Below are positions 26,350 to 34,221 of a stretch of 34,221 nucleotides of DNA, in pieces. Under the pieces are notes generated by a model. That model was given only the letters and a program-made list of their open reading frames with translations. It had not been told where the DNA came from and made no database searches. The translations under genes and the position numbers were made by a program. The stretch is from contig JAQCFL010000011.1 in the NCBI GenBank assembly GCA_027619375.1, positions 1 through 34,221 on the forward strand, in the 5' to 3' direction. This stretch comes from Verrucomicrobiota bacterium (GTDB lineage Bacteria > Verrucomicrobiota > Verrucomicrobiia > Verrucomicrobiales > Akkermansiaceae). The first letter of the stretch is position 1. Each line of letters opens with the position of its first letter.

Positions 26350-26643
26350 ATGGCTACCATCAAACCACTCGGTCAACGGGTCCTCGTGAAGCGTCTCGAC
26401 GCGGAAACCATGAGCGCAGGAGGCATCGTGCTTCCCGACACCGCTCAGGAAAAGCCTCAGGAAGCGGAAGTCGTTTCCCTCGGCACAGGCGGCAAGGACG
26501 ACAATGGCAACGACATCGTGTTCTCCGTGAAAGCGGGCGACAAGGTTCTCATCTCGAAATACGGCGGCACCGACGTGAAGGTCAACGGGGAGGATCTCCT
26601 GATCATCTCCGAGTCCGACATCCTCGGCGTCCTCGTGGCATAA
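26350..26643 (+). CDS. groES: Co-chaperonin GroES
   Basis: A 97-residue Hsp10 of normal length. It shows the conserved start [20 protein letters not shown], the mobile-loop region [20 protein letters not shown], then VVSLGTGGK and [20 protein letters not shown]. GroES forms the heptameric lid of the GroEL folding chamber. The mRNA just upstream (about 26317-26349) is almost only A and C (CAACAAAACACACACAACAA before the ATG) with no Shine-Dalgarno site, although the gene is presumably highly expressed. It lies 87 nt after dnaK, across a 12-bp hairpin, and 34 nt before groEL. Confidence 0.97.
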   Translation: MATIKPLGQRVLVKRLDAETMSAGGIVLPDTAQEKPQEAEVVSLGTGGKDDNGNDIVFSVKAGDKVLISKYGGTDVKVNGEDLLIISESDILGVLVA

Positions 26644-26677
26644 ACCACACCACACAACACAGAAAAAAACTACGACA

Positions 26678-28327
26678 ATGGCAGCTAAACAATTGAAGTT
26701 TGACGAAGCCGCACGCCAGGCCCTCCTGCGCGGAGTGGAGAAACTGGCCCGCGCCGTGAAAGCGACGCTTGGACCGGCCGGACGCAACGTGATCATCGAC
26801 AAGAAGTTCGGTTCCCCGACCATCACCAAGGACGGTGTTTCGGTCGCCAAGGAAATCGAACTCGACGATCCCTACGAAAACATGGGCGCCCAGCTCATCC
26901 GCGAGGTGTCCAGCCGGACATCCGACATCGCCGGTGACGGCACCACCACGGCCACCGTGCTTGCCGAGGCCATCTACAAGGAAGGCCTTCGCAACGTGAC
27001 GGCCGGAGCCAATCCGATCAGCCTGCAGCGCGGCATCATGAAAGCCACCGAGGCGATCGTGGCCGAGTTGCACAAGATCTCCAAGGAGGTCTCCGACACC
27101 AAGGAAATCGCCCAGGTGGCGACTGTTTCCGCCAACTGGGACGAGGAAATCGGCGGGATCATCGCCGAAGCCATGGACAAGGTCGGCAAGGACGGCACCA
27201 TCACGGTGGAAGAAGCCAAGGGCATTGAGACCACGCTCGAAGTGGTGGAAGGCATGCAGTTCGACAAGGGCTACCTGTCCCCCTATTTCGTGACCGATGC
27301 GGAGACCATGGAAGTCTCCCTCGACAACGCCTACCTCCTCATTCACGAGAAGAAGATCTCGTCCCTCAAGGACATGCTTCCCCTCCTCGAGAAAGTGGCC
27401 AAGAGCGGCCGTCCGCTCCTCATCATCGCGGAAGACGTGGAAGGTGAAGCGCTTGCGACCCTCGTGGTCAACAAGCTGCGCGGCACCCTCAACATCGCTG
27501 CGGTGAAGGCCCCCGGTTTCGGCGACCGCCGCAAGGCCATGCTGGAGGACCTTGCCGTCCTCACCGGTGCCAAAGTCATCACCGAGGACCTCGGCATCAA
27601 GCTCGAGAACGTGGAACTCGCCGACCTCGGCGAAGCCAAGCGCATCACCATCACCAAGGAGAACACCACCATCGTGGAAGGTGCCGGTGGCAGCGAAGCG
27701 ATCAGCGGCCGGGTCAACCAGATCCGCAAGCAGATCGAGGACACCTCCTCCGACTACGACCGTGAGAAGCTCCAGGAGCGTCTTGCCAAGCTCGCCGGTG
27801 GCGTGGCCGTCATCAGTGTCGGCGCCGCAACGGAGACCGAGATGAAGGAGAAGAAAGCCCGCGTGGAAGACGCCCTGCACGCCACCCGCGCCGCGGTGGA
27901 AGAAGGCATCGTTCCCGGTGGTGGCACCGCACTCATCCGTGCGTTGGCCGGCGCCGTGGCCGCCAAGTATCTCGACAAGGCCATCAGCCTCGACGAGAAG
28001 ACCGGCATGGGCATCGTCGCCAAGGCGGTCGAAGCACCCCTCCGTCAGCTCGCCGCAAACGCGGGTCTGGAAGGTGCGCTCATCGTCGAGAAGGTTGCCC
28101 ATGAAAAGGGCAACATCGGCTACAATGTGGCCACGGGCGAGTATGTGGACATGATCCAGGCTGGTGTGGTGGATCCGACCAAAGTGACTCGCAGCGCTCT
28201 TCAGAACGCCGCGTCCATCGCCGGTCTCCTCCTCACCACCGAGGCCCTCATCACCGACATCCCCGAGCCGGAAGCCGCGGGCGGTGACCACGGTCACGAC
28301 CACGGCGGCATGGGCGGCATGATGTAA
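26678..28327 (+). CDS. groEL: Chaperonin GroEL (Hsp60)
   Basis: A 549-residue Hsp60 of typical length. The equatorial ATP site is visible as [40 protein letters not shown] and [20 protein letters not shown]. The apical domain has [20 protein letters not shown] and [20 protein letters not shown]. The second ATP-contacting segment is [16 protein letters not shown]. The C-terminus is a GGM-type tail modified with His and Asp ([15 protein letters not shown]), so the chamber floor would carry several histidines. GroEL folds proteins in a double-ring cage capped by GroES. The leader (ACCACACCACACAACACAG and an A-run) again has no Shine-Dalgarno site. A strong terminator follows 57 nt after the stop. 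Confidence 0.98.
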   Translation: MAAKQLKFDEAARQALLRGVEKLARAVKATLGPAGRNVIIDKKFGSPTITKDGVSVAKEIELDDPYENMGAQLIREVSSRTSDIAGDGTTTATVLAEAIYKEGLRNVTAGANPISLQRGIMKATEAIVAELHKISKEVSDTKEIAQVATVSANWDEEIGGIIAEAMDKVGKDGTITVEEAKGIETTLEVVEGMQFDKGYLSPYFVTDAETMEVSLDNAYLLIHEKKISSLKDMLPLLEKVAKSGRPLLIIAEDVEGEALATLVVNKLRGTLNIAAVKAPGFGDRRKAMLEDLAVLTGAKVITEDLGIKLENVELADLGEAKRITITKENTTIVEGAGGSEAISGRVNQIRKQIEDTSSDYDREKLQERLAKLAGGVAVISVGAATETEMKEKKARVEDALHATRAAVEEGIVPGGGTALIRALAGAVAAKYLDKAISLDEKTGMGIVAKAVEAPLRQLAANAGLEGALIVEKVAHEKGNIGYNVATGEYVDMIQAGVVDPTKVTRSALQNAASIAGLLLTTEALITDIPEPEAAGGDHGHDHGGMGGMM

Positions 28328-28383
28328 GACGCGCTTTGCGCGTGAGACGAACGACTCAAGAAACCAGAGACCAAACTGGAACA

Positions 28384-28412
28384 GCCGGGCGGGAAACCGC
28401 CCGGCTTTTTTT
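28384..28412 (+). terminator. Rho-independent terminator of the groES-groEL transcript
   Basis: A perfect 9-bp stem GCCGGGCGG / CCGCCCGGC with a GAAA loop is followed directly by seven T. It lies 57 nt after the groEL stop. A smaller hairpin, ACGCGC-TTT-GCGCGT, occurs near 28329-28343. Confidence 0.93.
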
Positions 28413-28436
28413 GGTTTTCGTGGCCGTCATGCTAAA

Positions 28437-29696
28437 AAGTGACTGGACGCCTTTGATGGCATCGAGAGCTCCTTTGAAGCTAATCAACTTCCACTTCTCC
28501 GGGTGATGGCCAACGCTACGTCCGCAGATCGCTTTGACGAGGTTGAAACCAAGCAGGGCCATCGCGAGGCTCTTTCCAGCCATGTCCGGAGTCTTCACGT
28601 TCAAGGCCTCCATGCCAAGAGTGGTCTTCACATCCCGCAGGCGCAACTCGATGTCCCATCTGGTCGCGTAAAGCTCTCCCAACTCGATCCAGTCAAAGGT
28701 ATCGTTGTCCAGCAGGGTGGTCGCCAAGACCATTTTCTTCTTCGCTCCGTCCCGGTCCTCATGCCAGAAGGAGATCATGCGCATCTCCATAGTGGCGGGC
28801 AACTGATCCCATTCATCGTCGCTGAGTTCAGTGCTTTTGGGCTTGTGGGCGGGTTTGATCCAAGTGACCAGGCGTTCGTTTTTCCCAATGCGCTTTCCCT
28901 TGCGAAGCGTGAAGCCTTTCTCCCTCATTTGATGCAACCGCATGAGACTGTGTCAACCGTTGGCTAGCAATCGACTGATGATCTCGAAACTGCAAAATCC
29001 ACGGTCCGCCAAGAGGAGAGTTTCGGGGCCAAAGTGGCTGATAAGTCTGCGCATCGTGATAAAGTCCTTCTCTGAGAGTGGGGAAGTCAGGCACGTCTCC
29101 CACCCACCATGGGCATGGTTGAGCACGCCGACAAATTTCATCACCGGGAACCCGCAGCCTTCCTTCTGCACGCTGGGCTGCGGATAGCTTTCCTGGTTGC
29201 ATTCCGTATCCATCAATTGGACCGAACTGCCGTCCACCGACTTGACTGTCAGTCCCCGGTAGAGGTCCTCGGGCGCGACGCTGCGCTGCATCTCGCGTAT
29301 GACATGTTGATGGACCGCAGCGATGAACTCCGGGCTCAGCCGGAGCCGCGCCTTGCAGTATGCAGTTGTTTCGCTGGAAGGAACGGGTAATCCGTGCTCC
29401 AGGCACCAAGCCTGCACCCGGCTCACTGCGGCACTACAACAATCGTTCTGCTCCAGGATCTGACTGAGCCACGCCCAGAAAAGAACGGGATTGGAAAACA
29501 CGCGCCTGCGCTTCGTCTTCGACAAGCTCTCCAGAAGCTCGGGGGGGACCAGTTCGGAGAACTGGCGAGCAAAAGAACCGAGGCAGTTTTTTAAAAGTTT
29601 TTCACGCCTGCGACGGATGGATGCTTGCAAACCGCGCTTCACTGAGCCACACAACTTCGTAGAAAACCCGGTCAGGAATGGTGTCTTTATTTTCAC
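28437..29696 (-). pseudogene. IS4-family transposase remnant (in-frame stop, C-terminus lost)
   Basis: From GTG 29696 the frame reads 247 residues and stops at TGA 28953-28955, then continues in the same frame (HSLMRLHQMREKGFTLRKGK). All DDE/IS4 signatures are present across the stop: VDGSSVQLMD with the first Asp, LLLADRGFCSFEIISRLLAN with the second Asp, and the Y-(2)-R-(3)-E-(6)-K motif YATRWDIELRLRDVK with the catalytic Glu. After FKGALDAIKGVQSLF near 28440 the similarity ends, so the C-terminal 60-80 residues usual in this family are missing. The reading frame then runs through unrelated sequence into the groEL terminator. A point mutation to TGA plus a 3' deletion makes this a dead transposase. 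Nothing suggests recoding of the TGA. Confidence 0.88.
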
Positions 29697-29727
29697 ACAT
29701 CAAGTTACTGTCCTGGCCGGGTTTTCT
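29661..29727. repeat. 17-bp inverted repeat around the transposase start
   Basis: AGAAAACCCGGTCAGGA (29661-29677) and TCCTGGCCGGGTTTTCT (29711-29727) are inverted copies matching at 16 of 17 positions, 33 nt apart. The transposase GTG at 29696 lies between the arms, so the RNA hairpin would carry the start codon in its loop region. Confidence 0.75.
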
Positions 29728-29804
29728 AACAGACTTTTTCTAACAGAAATAATGCCGGTGGCTCCTCTTAAGTTCGTGCCATTCCCACCTACACCGTCCT
29801 GTAG

Positions 29805-30041
29805 AAGGACCTCAACGCTTTCCTGGACAAACGATTCGCTGGCGGTGGAAAGGCGCTCGATTCTTTCAGCGAGAGAGTGCGCGCGAACCCCGAACGTATT
29901 GGACATGCAATCGGTCCGCTTGGATGGGTCGTGACGGAGGATACCGTCGTGTATCACTACGCGGCGAGTAACGGCGGCGGTCATCCCTACTATCACGATC
30001 CGACCACCGGGCTGACCTACCAAAGCTCTGCATACTGGTAG
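29805..30041 (+). pseudogene. Gene remnant, C-terminal 78 codons, unrecognised
   Basis: An open frame without a start codon reads KDLNAFLDKRFAGGGKALDS, then ERIGHAIGPLGWVVTEDTVV, and ends HYAASNGGGHPYYHDPTTGL through YQSSAYW to TAG at 30039. The same frame upstream of a TAG at 29802-29804 reads AIPTYTVL, which looks like a continuation, so the gene appears interrupted and its 5' part lost near the IS. I do not recognise the family. It could be the end of an Rhs-like or secreted protein, but there is no solid evidence for either. Confidence 0.4.
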
Positions 30042-30248
30042 GTCTCCAGCGGATTTTCGCAGGTAATGGAGGGGCGTGAATCATGTAGGCGCGCCCATCC
30101 GAACATGCAGAATCCGGCCGCCGAACAAGGGGTCGATCCTATCGCCAGCCTCGCCGCGAGTTCAACCTGCCATGACCCTGCAACCATCAACCCAGAAGTC
30201 GGAGCCCACCCTCGGTCAGGCGTAGGATGACTCTGACGCGCGTCAAAA

Positions 30249-30841
30249 ATGAATCTCCGAACCTCCCTCTACCTCTGCGCTGTTGCCTTTCATTTGATCG
30301 GGGTGCTTCATGGCCAGGAAGCGCGGGAGGGCCGTCGGGTGATGGCGTGGGTGCCGCCTTATGCAGTGGGCGCCTGCAAGGAACGATTGAATGAATCGTT
30401 CGAGGGGATCGGCATGAAGGATGGGCTCACTCACCTCGGCCTCCAGTTTTGGAAGCCAACCGCCAAGGGTGGCATTGAGTTGGTGGATCGATTTAAACGG
30501 ATCGATGAAGCGACGATTGCAGAGTTTCGGAAGTGGGGGGACGCGCATGGGGTGCGGATCATGCTCTGCGTTTACAATGGGACCGCCTCGGGTTGGGATT
30601 GGGAGTTGGCGACGTCGGCCTTCGATGAGCACCGGGCGGACTTCGTGGAAACGTTGGTCAGTGAAACCCTGCGCTTGAAGCTGGATGGCATCGATCTTGA
30701 TCTGGAGGGCAATGGATCATCGATGATCCCTCGGTAGGTCTGGCGATTTGGGATGCGCAGCTGAAGGCGCCGGCATGGAGGACGCAGGCGATGTGGCAGG
30801 GGATTTCGACGATCAAGAAGGGCGCGGAAGGTCGAAGGTAG
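30249..30841 (+). pseudogene. GH18-like glycoside hydrolase, truncated and frameshifted
   Basis: ATG 30249 opens a 162-codon frame with a signal peptide (MNLRTSLYLCAVAFHLIGVL), a barrel-like start RRVMAWVPPYAVGACKERLN, strand segments THLGLQFWKP and VRIMLCVYNG, and the GH18 catalytic motif D-G-I-D-L-D-L-E at 146-153 (DxxDxDxE, Glu153 as acid). The frame stops at 30735, right after this motif. In another frame the sequence continues DDPSVGLAIWDAQLKAPAWR then TQAMWQGISTIKKG to TAG at 30839. A complete GH18 domain needs some 150-200 more residues, so an internal deletion with frame change is likely. Whether the second piece is the true C-terminus is uncertain. The 207 nt upstream hold nothing recognisable. 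Confidence 0.6.
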
Positions 30842-30973
30842 GTTTGTGGGGGTGGGGGCGAATCCATGCGGTGTTGGGCAGGCCCTTTTAGGGGGGCTTT
30901 TCTTCGTTTCGTGGAAGTTCCCGGGAATGAGGAGGAGGGAGGATCGATGGGCCTCTGGTGATGCAGAGGCGAA

Positions 30974-31016
30974 GCCGCCGGACGGCCCGGAGGGCCATCC
31001 CTGCCCTACTGAGTTG
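30974..31016. repeat. Dispersed repeat copy, GCCGCCGGACGGCCCGGAGG type
   Basis: GCCGCCGGACGGCCCGGAGG followed by GCCATCCCTGCCCTACTGAG resembles the right arm at 14204-14240 (CCACCGGACGGCGCGGAGCG, ACCATCCCCTACCTGTTGAG). It lies between the broken GH18 gene and the cytochrome gene. Confidence 0.6.
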
Positions 31017-31131
31017 ATCGCCTGACTCTGTGTTGAAGGTGGCTTGGAGTGTTTACGATGCTCTGTTCGGGCCTTGGGGGAGGGGGAAGTTAAGCATCGA
31101 CCTGGGGGTTTTGGTTGGGGAAGGTTGGTTG

Positions 31132-32424
31132 ATGATTGGCCGCTGTGTTGCGATTCTGGGCTTGTGGGTGGGTTCGTCCTTGGTGGCGGTGGGGCAGTAT
31201 TTCAATGATTTCGAGTCACCGCCGCATCATTATGGGAGGGCGGCGTTGGGGGATCCGATGACGCGGTTTTTGGCGGAGGTGGAGAATGGGACGCGGACGT
31301 TGCCGGAGGAGGTGGGGTTGCCGTTGGTGAAGGATTTGCTGGAGGCGTTGAAGCTGGATGCGGCGTCGCAGGTGTTGGTGTTCAGCAAGACGAGTCTGCA
31401 GAAGTCGGAGATCTCGCCGGGGAATCCACGGGCGCTGTATTTCAATGAGGAGGTGTATCTGGGTTGGATGCCGGGAGGGCGGATCGAGTTGGCGAGTTTT
31501 GATCCGGAGTTGGGGCCGGTGTTTTATTTCCAGCGGCCGTTGCAGGACGAGGAGGGGAAGCCCTTTGTGCAGACGCGTTCCTGCCTGGGGTGTCATGCGG
31601 GGAATGCGACGAATTTTCTGCCGGGGAGTTTGTCGCGGTCGGTGTATCCGGATGAGCGGGGGCGGACGATGGACTCGGTGATGGACGAGCGGATGACCGG
31701 ACACGGGGTGCCGTTTGCGCAGCGTTGGGGCGGGTGGTATGTGACGGGGGAGAGTGGGGCCTTGAAGCATGTGGGGAACCGGGTGGCGGAGCAGGGGGCG
31801 GCGGGAGTGCAATTCAAGGCGGCCCCGGTGGAGGATCCGAAGAGTTTGGAGCGGTTCTTTCCGGTGGCGGAGTATGCGGCGCCGGGGAGTGATGTGGTGG
31901 CACTGCTGGTGTTTGATCATCAGATCACGATGCATCAACGATTGGTGGAGGCGGGGTACCGGACCCGGCAGGCGTTGCATGACAACGGGTTGGAGGCGGA
32001 TGAGGTGGATCGGGAGAAGTTGACGGCGAAGAGCAGCCGGAAGGAGTTCGAGGAGGGGTTGGAGATGGTGGTGGATTATTTGTTGTTCCGCGGGGAGGTG
32101 CCGTTGGCGAAGGGGGTGCAGGGATCGGGGGAGTTTGAGAAGGTGTTTGCGCAGGGACGGAAGGCGGCGCGGGACGGGACGTCGTTGCGGGACTTTCGGT
32201 TGGAGGGGCGGATTTTCGAGCGGCGGTGCAGTTACATGATTTACTCGCCGACCTTTGAGCGGTTGCCGGCGATGTTGAAGGAGGCGGTCTATGGGCGTTT
32301 GTTGGAGATTTTGAGTGCGGAGGAGGGGCCGGAGGGGTTTGAGTATTTGGAGGCGGAGGAGAGGAAGGGGATTTTGCGGGAGACGAAGAAGGATTTGCCG
32401 GCGGCTTGGCGGGTGGAGGGGTGA
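31132..32424 (+). CDS. Secreted single-haem cytochrome c-like protein, function unknown
   Basis: A 430-residue protein from ATG 31132, chosen because MIGRCVAILGLWVGSSLVAV is a signal peptide; the open frame begins 34 codons earlier at a TTG/GTG-rich stretch without a better start. A c-type haem motif CLGCH lies at 151-155 within QTRSCLGCHAGNATNFLPGS. Other features are YFNDFESPPHHYGRAALGDP after the signal and VVALLVFDHQITMHQRLVEA. Histidines and methionines of the latter (DHQITMHQ) could provide the distal haem ligand. Similar single-CxxCH proteins without known function are common in Planctomycetota and Verrucomicrobiota. Codons are mostly G- or T-ending (TTG for Leu, GTG, GCG, CCG), unlike the chaperone genes on the same strand. 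Confidence 0.75.
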   Translation: MIGRCVAILGLWVGSSLVAVGQYFNDFESPPHHYGRAALGDPMTRFLAEVENGTRTLPEEVGLPLVKDLLEALKLDAASQVLVFSKTSLQKSEISPGNPRALYFNEEVYLGWMPGGRIELASFDPELGPVFYFQRPLQDEEGKPFVQTRSCLGCHAGNATNFLPGSLSRSVYPDERGRTMDSVMDERMTGHGVPFAQRWGGWYVTGESGALKHVGNRVAEQGAAGVQFKAAPVEDPKSLERFFPVAEYAAPGSDVVALLVFDHQITMHQRLVEAGYRTRQALHDNGLEADEVDREKLTAKSSRKEFEEGLEMVVDYLLFRGEVPLAKGVQGSGEFEKVFAQGRKAARDGTSLRDFRLEGRIFERRCSYMIYSPTFERLPAMLKEAVYGRLLEILSAEEGPEGFEYLEAEERKGILRETKKDLPAAWRVEG

Positions 32425-32481
32425 GGGTGGTTGGATGGTTGATCAGGGGGCGGGGGTGGAGGGCGGATCGGGAGGTTTCTC

Positions 32482-32624
32482 GCGCCCCTTCAGGGCGCCT
32501 GGCGTCGGGGGTAGGTCACCCAGGGCTGCGCTCGGGACTCGCTGACCCTGGGCTATGATGTCTCGCCCCTTCAGGGCGCATGGATTGGTGATGACGAGCC
32601 TCTGTTGCGTCGCCCCTACGGGGC
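32482..32624. repeat. Cluster of intergenic palindromes (CCCCTTCAGGG / CCCTACGGGG type)
   Basis: The 277-nt spacer holds GCGCCC-CTTCA-GGGCGC (32482-32498), a CCCAGGG (32519-32525) pairing with CCCTGGG (32546-32552), CGCCC-CTTCA-GGGCG (32564-32578) and GCCCC-TAC-GGGGC (32612-32624). Two of the hairpins have the same CTTCA loop. No T-run follows any of them. No gene was seen in the spacer. Confidence 0.75.
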
Positions 32625-32701
32625 TGGGATGAGGGTTGTGATGCAGGGGCGCGAGCGGTGACGGGGCTTGTCTTTGGAGCGGGAACTTGGAAAGTAGCGA
32701 T

Positions 32702-33646
32702 ATGAAGCAGGCGTTGGGATTGGTGATCGGGCTGTTGGTGGGGGCGGTGGGGGCGATTCTGTTTTCGGGGAGCGTCGCGCCGGAGGAGGGGACACCGGAG
32801 GAGCGGTTGGAGATCGCGCAGCATGAGTTGCGGAAGGCGCAGCGGACGATCACGGAGTACGAGGCTCAACTGGGGCTGCGCCGGGGGAACCGGACGGTGG
32901 GGGACGGGGTGCGGGACATCGTGCAGGACATCAAGGAGGGGCGGGAGGTGAGCATCGATGACATCTACAAGACGATGCAGCCGTGGTTGCAGCAGATGTC
33001 GCCGCTCTTTGCGCGGATGCGGGAGATCAATGAGGAGGACTGGGCGGATCAGATGACGGGGGAGTGGGGGCGGAAGTATGATTTGAGCGCGTCGGAGCAG
33101 CAGCGGCTGAAGGCGTGGTTTCAGGAGCGGAGTCGGGAGCGGGGGGAGGAGTTGGAGCGGGTCATTGGCAGTGACGACAGTGGCTTCGTGGATTTCATCA
33201 AGGTGACGGAGTATGACTGGCGGGATGCGGAGGGGGTGGACTCGGTGATGGAGGGGTTTTTGAAGGGGGAGGAGTTGGCGCAGTTTCGCGGGGAGCGATT
33301 GCAGGAGCGGGTGGAGAGCGTGCAGGGGGTGGCGAACCGGAATTTGTCGCGACTGAACGACATCGTGGAGTTGGATGAGAGGCAGCAGGACGAGGTGTTC
33401 GGGATTTTGGCGCGGGGGTCGGATGACTATCAGGAGGGGATGGACTTCGACGGGCGGGGCGGGGACAACTCGGTGCTGGATCGACGGGCACGGGACGCGG
33501 CGATCCGCAGTAGCTTGCGGCCGGATCAGGTGCAGCAGTTTGATGCGCATCAGGCGGAGCGGCGGGTGGACGCGGAGAAGGATTTGCGGCGCATGGGGCT
33601 GAGGCTGCCGGATGATTGGGATCTGTTGGAGGGGGACACTTTTTAA
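32702..33646 (+). CDS. Membrane-anchored protein with LTxxQ-like segments, upstream of an ABC transporter gene
   Basis: A 314-residue protein from ATG 32702. One N-terminal membrane segment (KQALGLVIGLLVGAVGAILF) anchors a long, highly charged, mostly helical domain. Three places resemble the LTxxQ pattern of Spy/CpxP-like periplasmic proteins: YDLSASEQQRLKAWFQERSR, VELDERQQDEVFGILARGSD and SLRPDQVQQFDAHQAERRVD. The resemblance is in pattern only. A coiled-coil stretch (ERLEIAQHELRKAQRTITEY) follows the membrane segment. The stop overlaps the ATG of the ABC ATPase gene (TAATG), so the two are translationally coupled. That suggests a regulatory or accessory role for the transporter. I do not recognise a named family. 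Confidence 0.68.
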   Translation: MKQALGLVIGLLVGAVGAILFSGSVAPEEGTPEERLEIAQHELRKAQRTITEYEAQLGLRRGNRTVGDGVRDIVQDIKEGREVSIDDIYKTMQPWLQQMSPLFARMREINEEDWADQMTGEWGRKYDLSASEQQRLKAWFQERSRERGEELERVIGSDDSGFVDFIKVTEYDWRDAEGVDSVMEGFLKGEELAQFRGERLQERVESVQGVANRNLSRLNDIVELDERQQDEVFGILARGSDDYQEGMDFDGRGGDNSVLDRRARDAAIRSSLRPDQVQQFDAHQAERRVDAEKDLRRMGLRLPDDWDLLEGDTF

Positions 33647-34221
33647 TGAGCGAGGCGGCGATCGAGATCCGCGATTTGCGGGTCGACTACGGAGATTTTG
33701 TGGCGGTGAACGACGTCAGCATGAGCGTGCCGTATGGGGAGGTCTTTGGTTTGGTGGGGCCGAACGGGGCGGGGAAGACGAGCACCTTCAAGGTTCTGGC
33801 GACGCTGATGGAGCAGACCTACGGGGAGGTGCGCTTGGCGGGGATGGATGTGCTGGAGGAGACGGGGCAGGCGCGGGAGGTGATGGGCTACATGCCGGAT
33901 CTGGCGCCGGTGCCATCGGATTTGAAGCTGTGGGAGTTTCTGGATATTCATGCCGACACGCATCGACTGGGGAACAGTCGGGAGCGGCGGGTGCGGGTGA
34001 ACGAGTGTTTGGAGATCGTGAAGCTGTCCGAGAAGAGCGGGGCGTGGTGCAAGTCGTTGTCGCGGGGGCAGATGCAGCGCTTGGTGTTGGCGAAGACGCT
34101 GCTGCATCGGCCGCGGGTGTTGATTTTGGATGAGCCGGCGAGTGGGCTGGATCCGCTCTCGCGGCGGGAGATGCGGCTGGCCTTGCAGGGGCTTGCGCGG
34201 GAGGGGGCGACGATTTTGGTG
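33646..34221 (+). CDS. ABC transporter ATP-binding protein (5' part, runs off the window)
   Basis: 192 codons from ATG 33646, open at the window end. Walker A is GPNGAGKT (38-45), the signature is LSRGQ (138-142) and Walker B is VLILDEP (158-164), followed by the D-loop SGLD (166-169). The Q-loop region reads GYMPDLAPVP with Asp where Gln is usual, a variation seen in ABC-2-type exporters. Overall it resembles the ATPases of ABC-2 export systems (CcmA/GldA/NatA-like). It would hydrolyse ATP to drive a membrane permease, presumably encoded just downstream. The start overlaps the stop of the preceding gene by one base. About 50 to 120 residues of the protein are missing beyond the edge. Confidence 0.93.
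   Translation, partial: MSEAAIEIRDLRVDYGDFVAVNDVSMSVPYGEVFGLVGPNGAGKTSTFKVLATLMEQTYGEVRLAGMDVLEETGQAREVMGYMPDLAPVPSDLKLWEFLDIHADTHRLGNSRERRVRVNECLEIVKLSEKSGAWCKSLSRGQMQRLVLAKTLLHRPRVLILDEPASGLDPLSRREMRLALQGLAREGATILV

Larger units (their letters stand above)
28430..29740 (-). mobile_element. Degenerate IS4-family insertion sequence
   Basis: The element covers the broken transposase gene. Its left boundary lies between the groEL terminator (28412) and about 28437, where coding similarity stops. The right boundary is not certain; it lies beyond the transposase start, near 29727-29750, where TTTTCTAACAGA is found twice. I could not identify matching terminal inverted repeats or a target duplication, which fits a truncated copy. 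Confidence 0.65.

Noticed and set aside
26603-28303. Minus-strand open frame of 566 codons opposite groEL, and a similar one opposite dnaK
   Set aside because: They are antisense shadows of highly conserved chaperone genes with strong codon bias.
28953-28955. TGA in the transposase read as selenocysteine or by programmed readthrough
   Set aside because: IS4-family transposases do not use recoding here, no SECIS-like hairpin was noticed, and the C-terminus is missing as well, so decay is simpler.

Overview
The window looks like a chromosomal segment of a GC-rich member of the Planctomycetota-Verrucomicrobiota group, most likely Verrucomicrobiota. The evidence is a secreted c-type cytochrome with PSCyt1, DUF1549 and DUF1553 regions next to a DUF1501 protein, a DUF4159 membrane protein, giant TPR proteins, weak or absent Shine-Dalgarno sites at most starts, and many short palindromic or tandem repeats between genes. 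No rRNA, tRNA or CRISPR array was seen.

Left edge (1-1060): a frameshifted SMR-family (SugE/Gdx-type) exporter gene on the minus strand. Its leader carries two perfect hairpins with ACGA tetraloops, the hallmark of a guanidine-II (mini-ykkC) riboswitch. Facing away from it is a SUI1/YciH translation factor gene that may overlap a tiny upstream ORF.

Main block (1068-22308): twelve genes, all on the minus strand. In transcription order they encode a Sel1-repeat protein, the PSCyt1/DUF1549/DUF1553 cytochrome, DUF1501, a 724-residue secreted TPR protein, a 2371-residue secreted TPR/beta-sandwich/discoidin protein, a TolQ/ExbB motor protein, two ExbD/TolR proteins, a one-TM proline-rich protein, a DUF4159 membrane protein, a small secreted protein and a secreted TPR protein. 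Several junctions are tight (4-nt overlap, 3-nt and 5-nt gaps). I infer an envelope machine: a proton-driven ExbB/ExbD motor made together with very large periplasmic or surface TPR scaffolds. Short tandem repeats of different sequence lie close upstream of five of these genes.

Middle (22408-28412): an MscS channel fused to a cyclic-nucleotide-binding domain, then dnaK, groES and groEL on the plus strand. The groES and groEL leaders are C/A-rich and have no visible Shine-Dalgarno site. A strong rho-independent terminator follows groEL. Upstream of dnaK are a 12-bp direct repeat and a sigma-54-like -24/-12 match; no CIRCE element was found.

Right part (28430-34221): a decayed stretch with a dead IS4-family transposase (in-frame TGA, missing C-terminus), a 78-codon gene remnant and a broken GH18-like glycosidase. 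After it come an intact single-haem secreted protein, a repeat-rich spacer, a membrane-anchored protein with LTxxQ-like segments, and the start of an ABC transporter ATPase that runs off the window. These last genes use mostly G- and T-ending codons. The minus-strand genes and the chaperones use mostly C-ending codons, which suggests a strong replication-strand composition bias.
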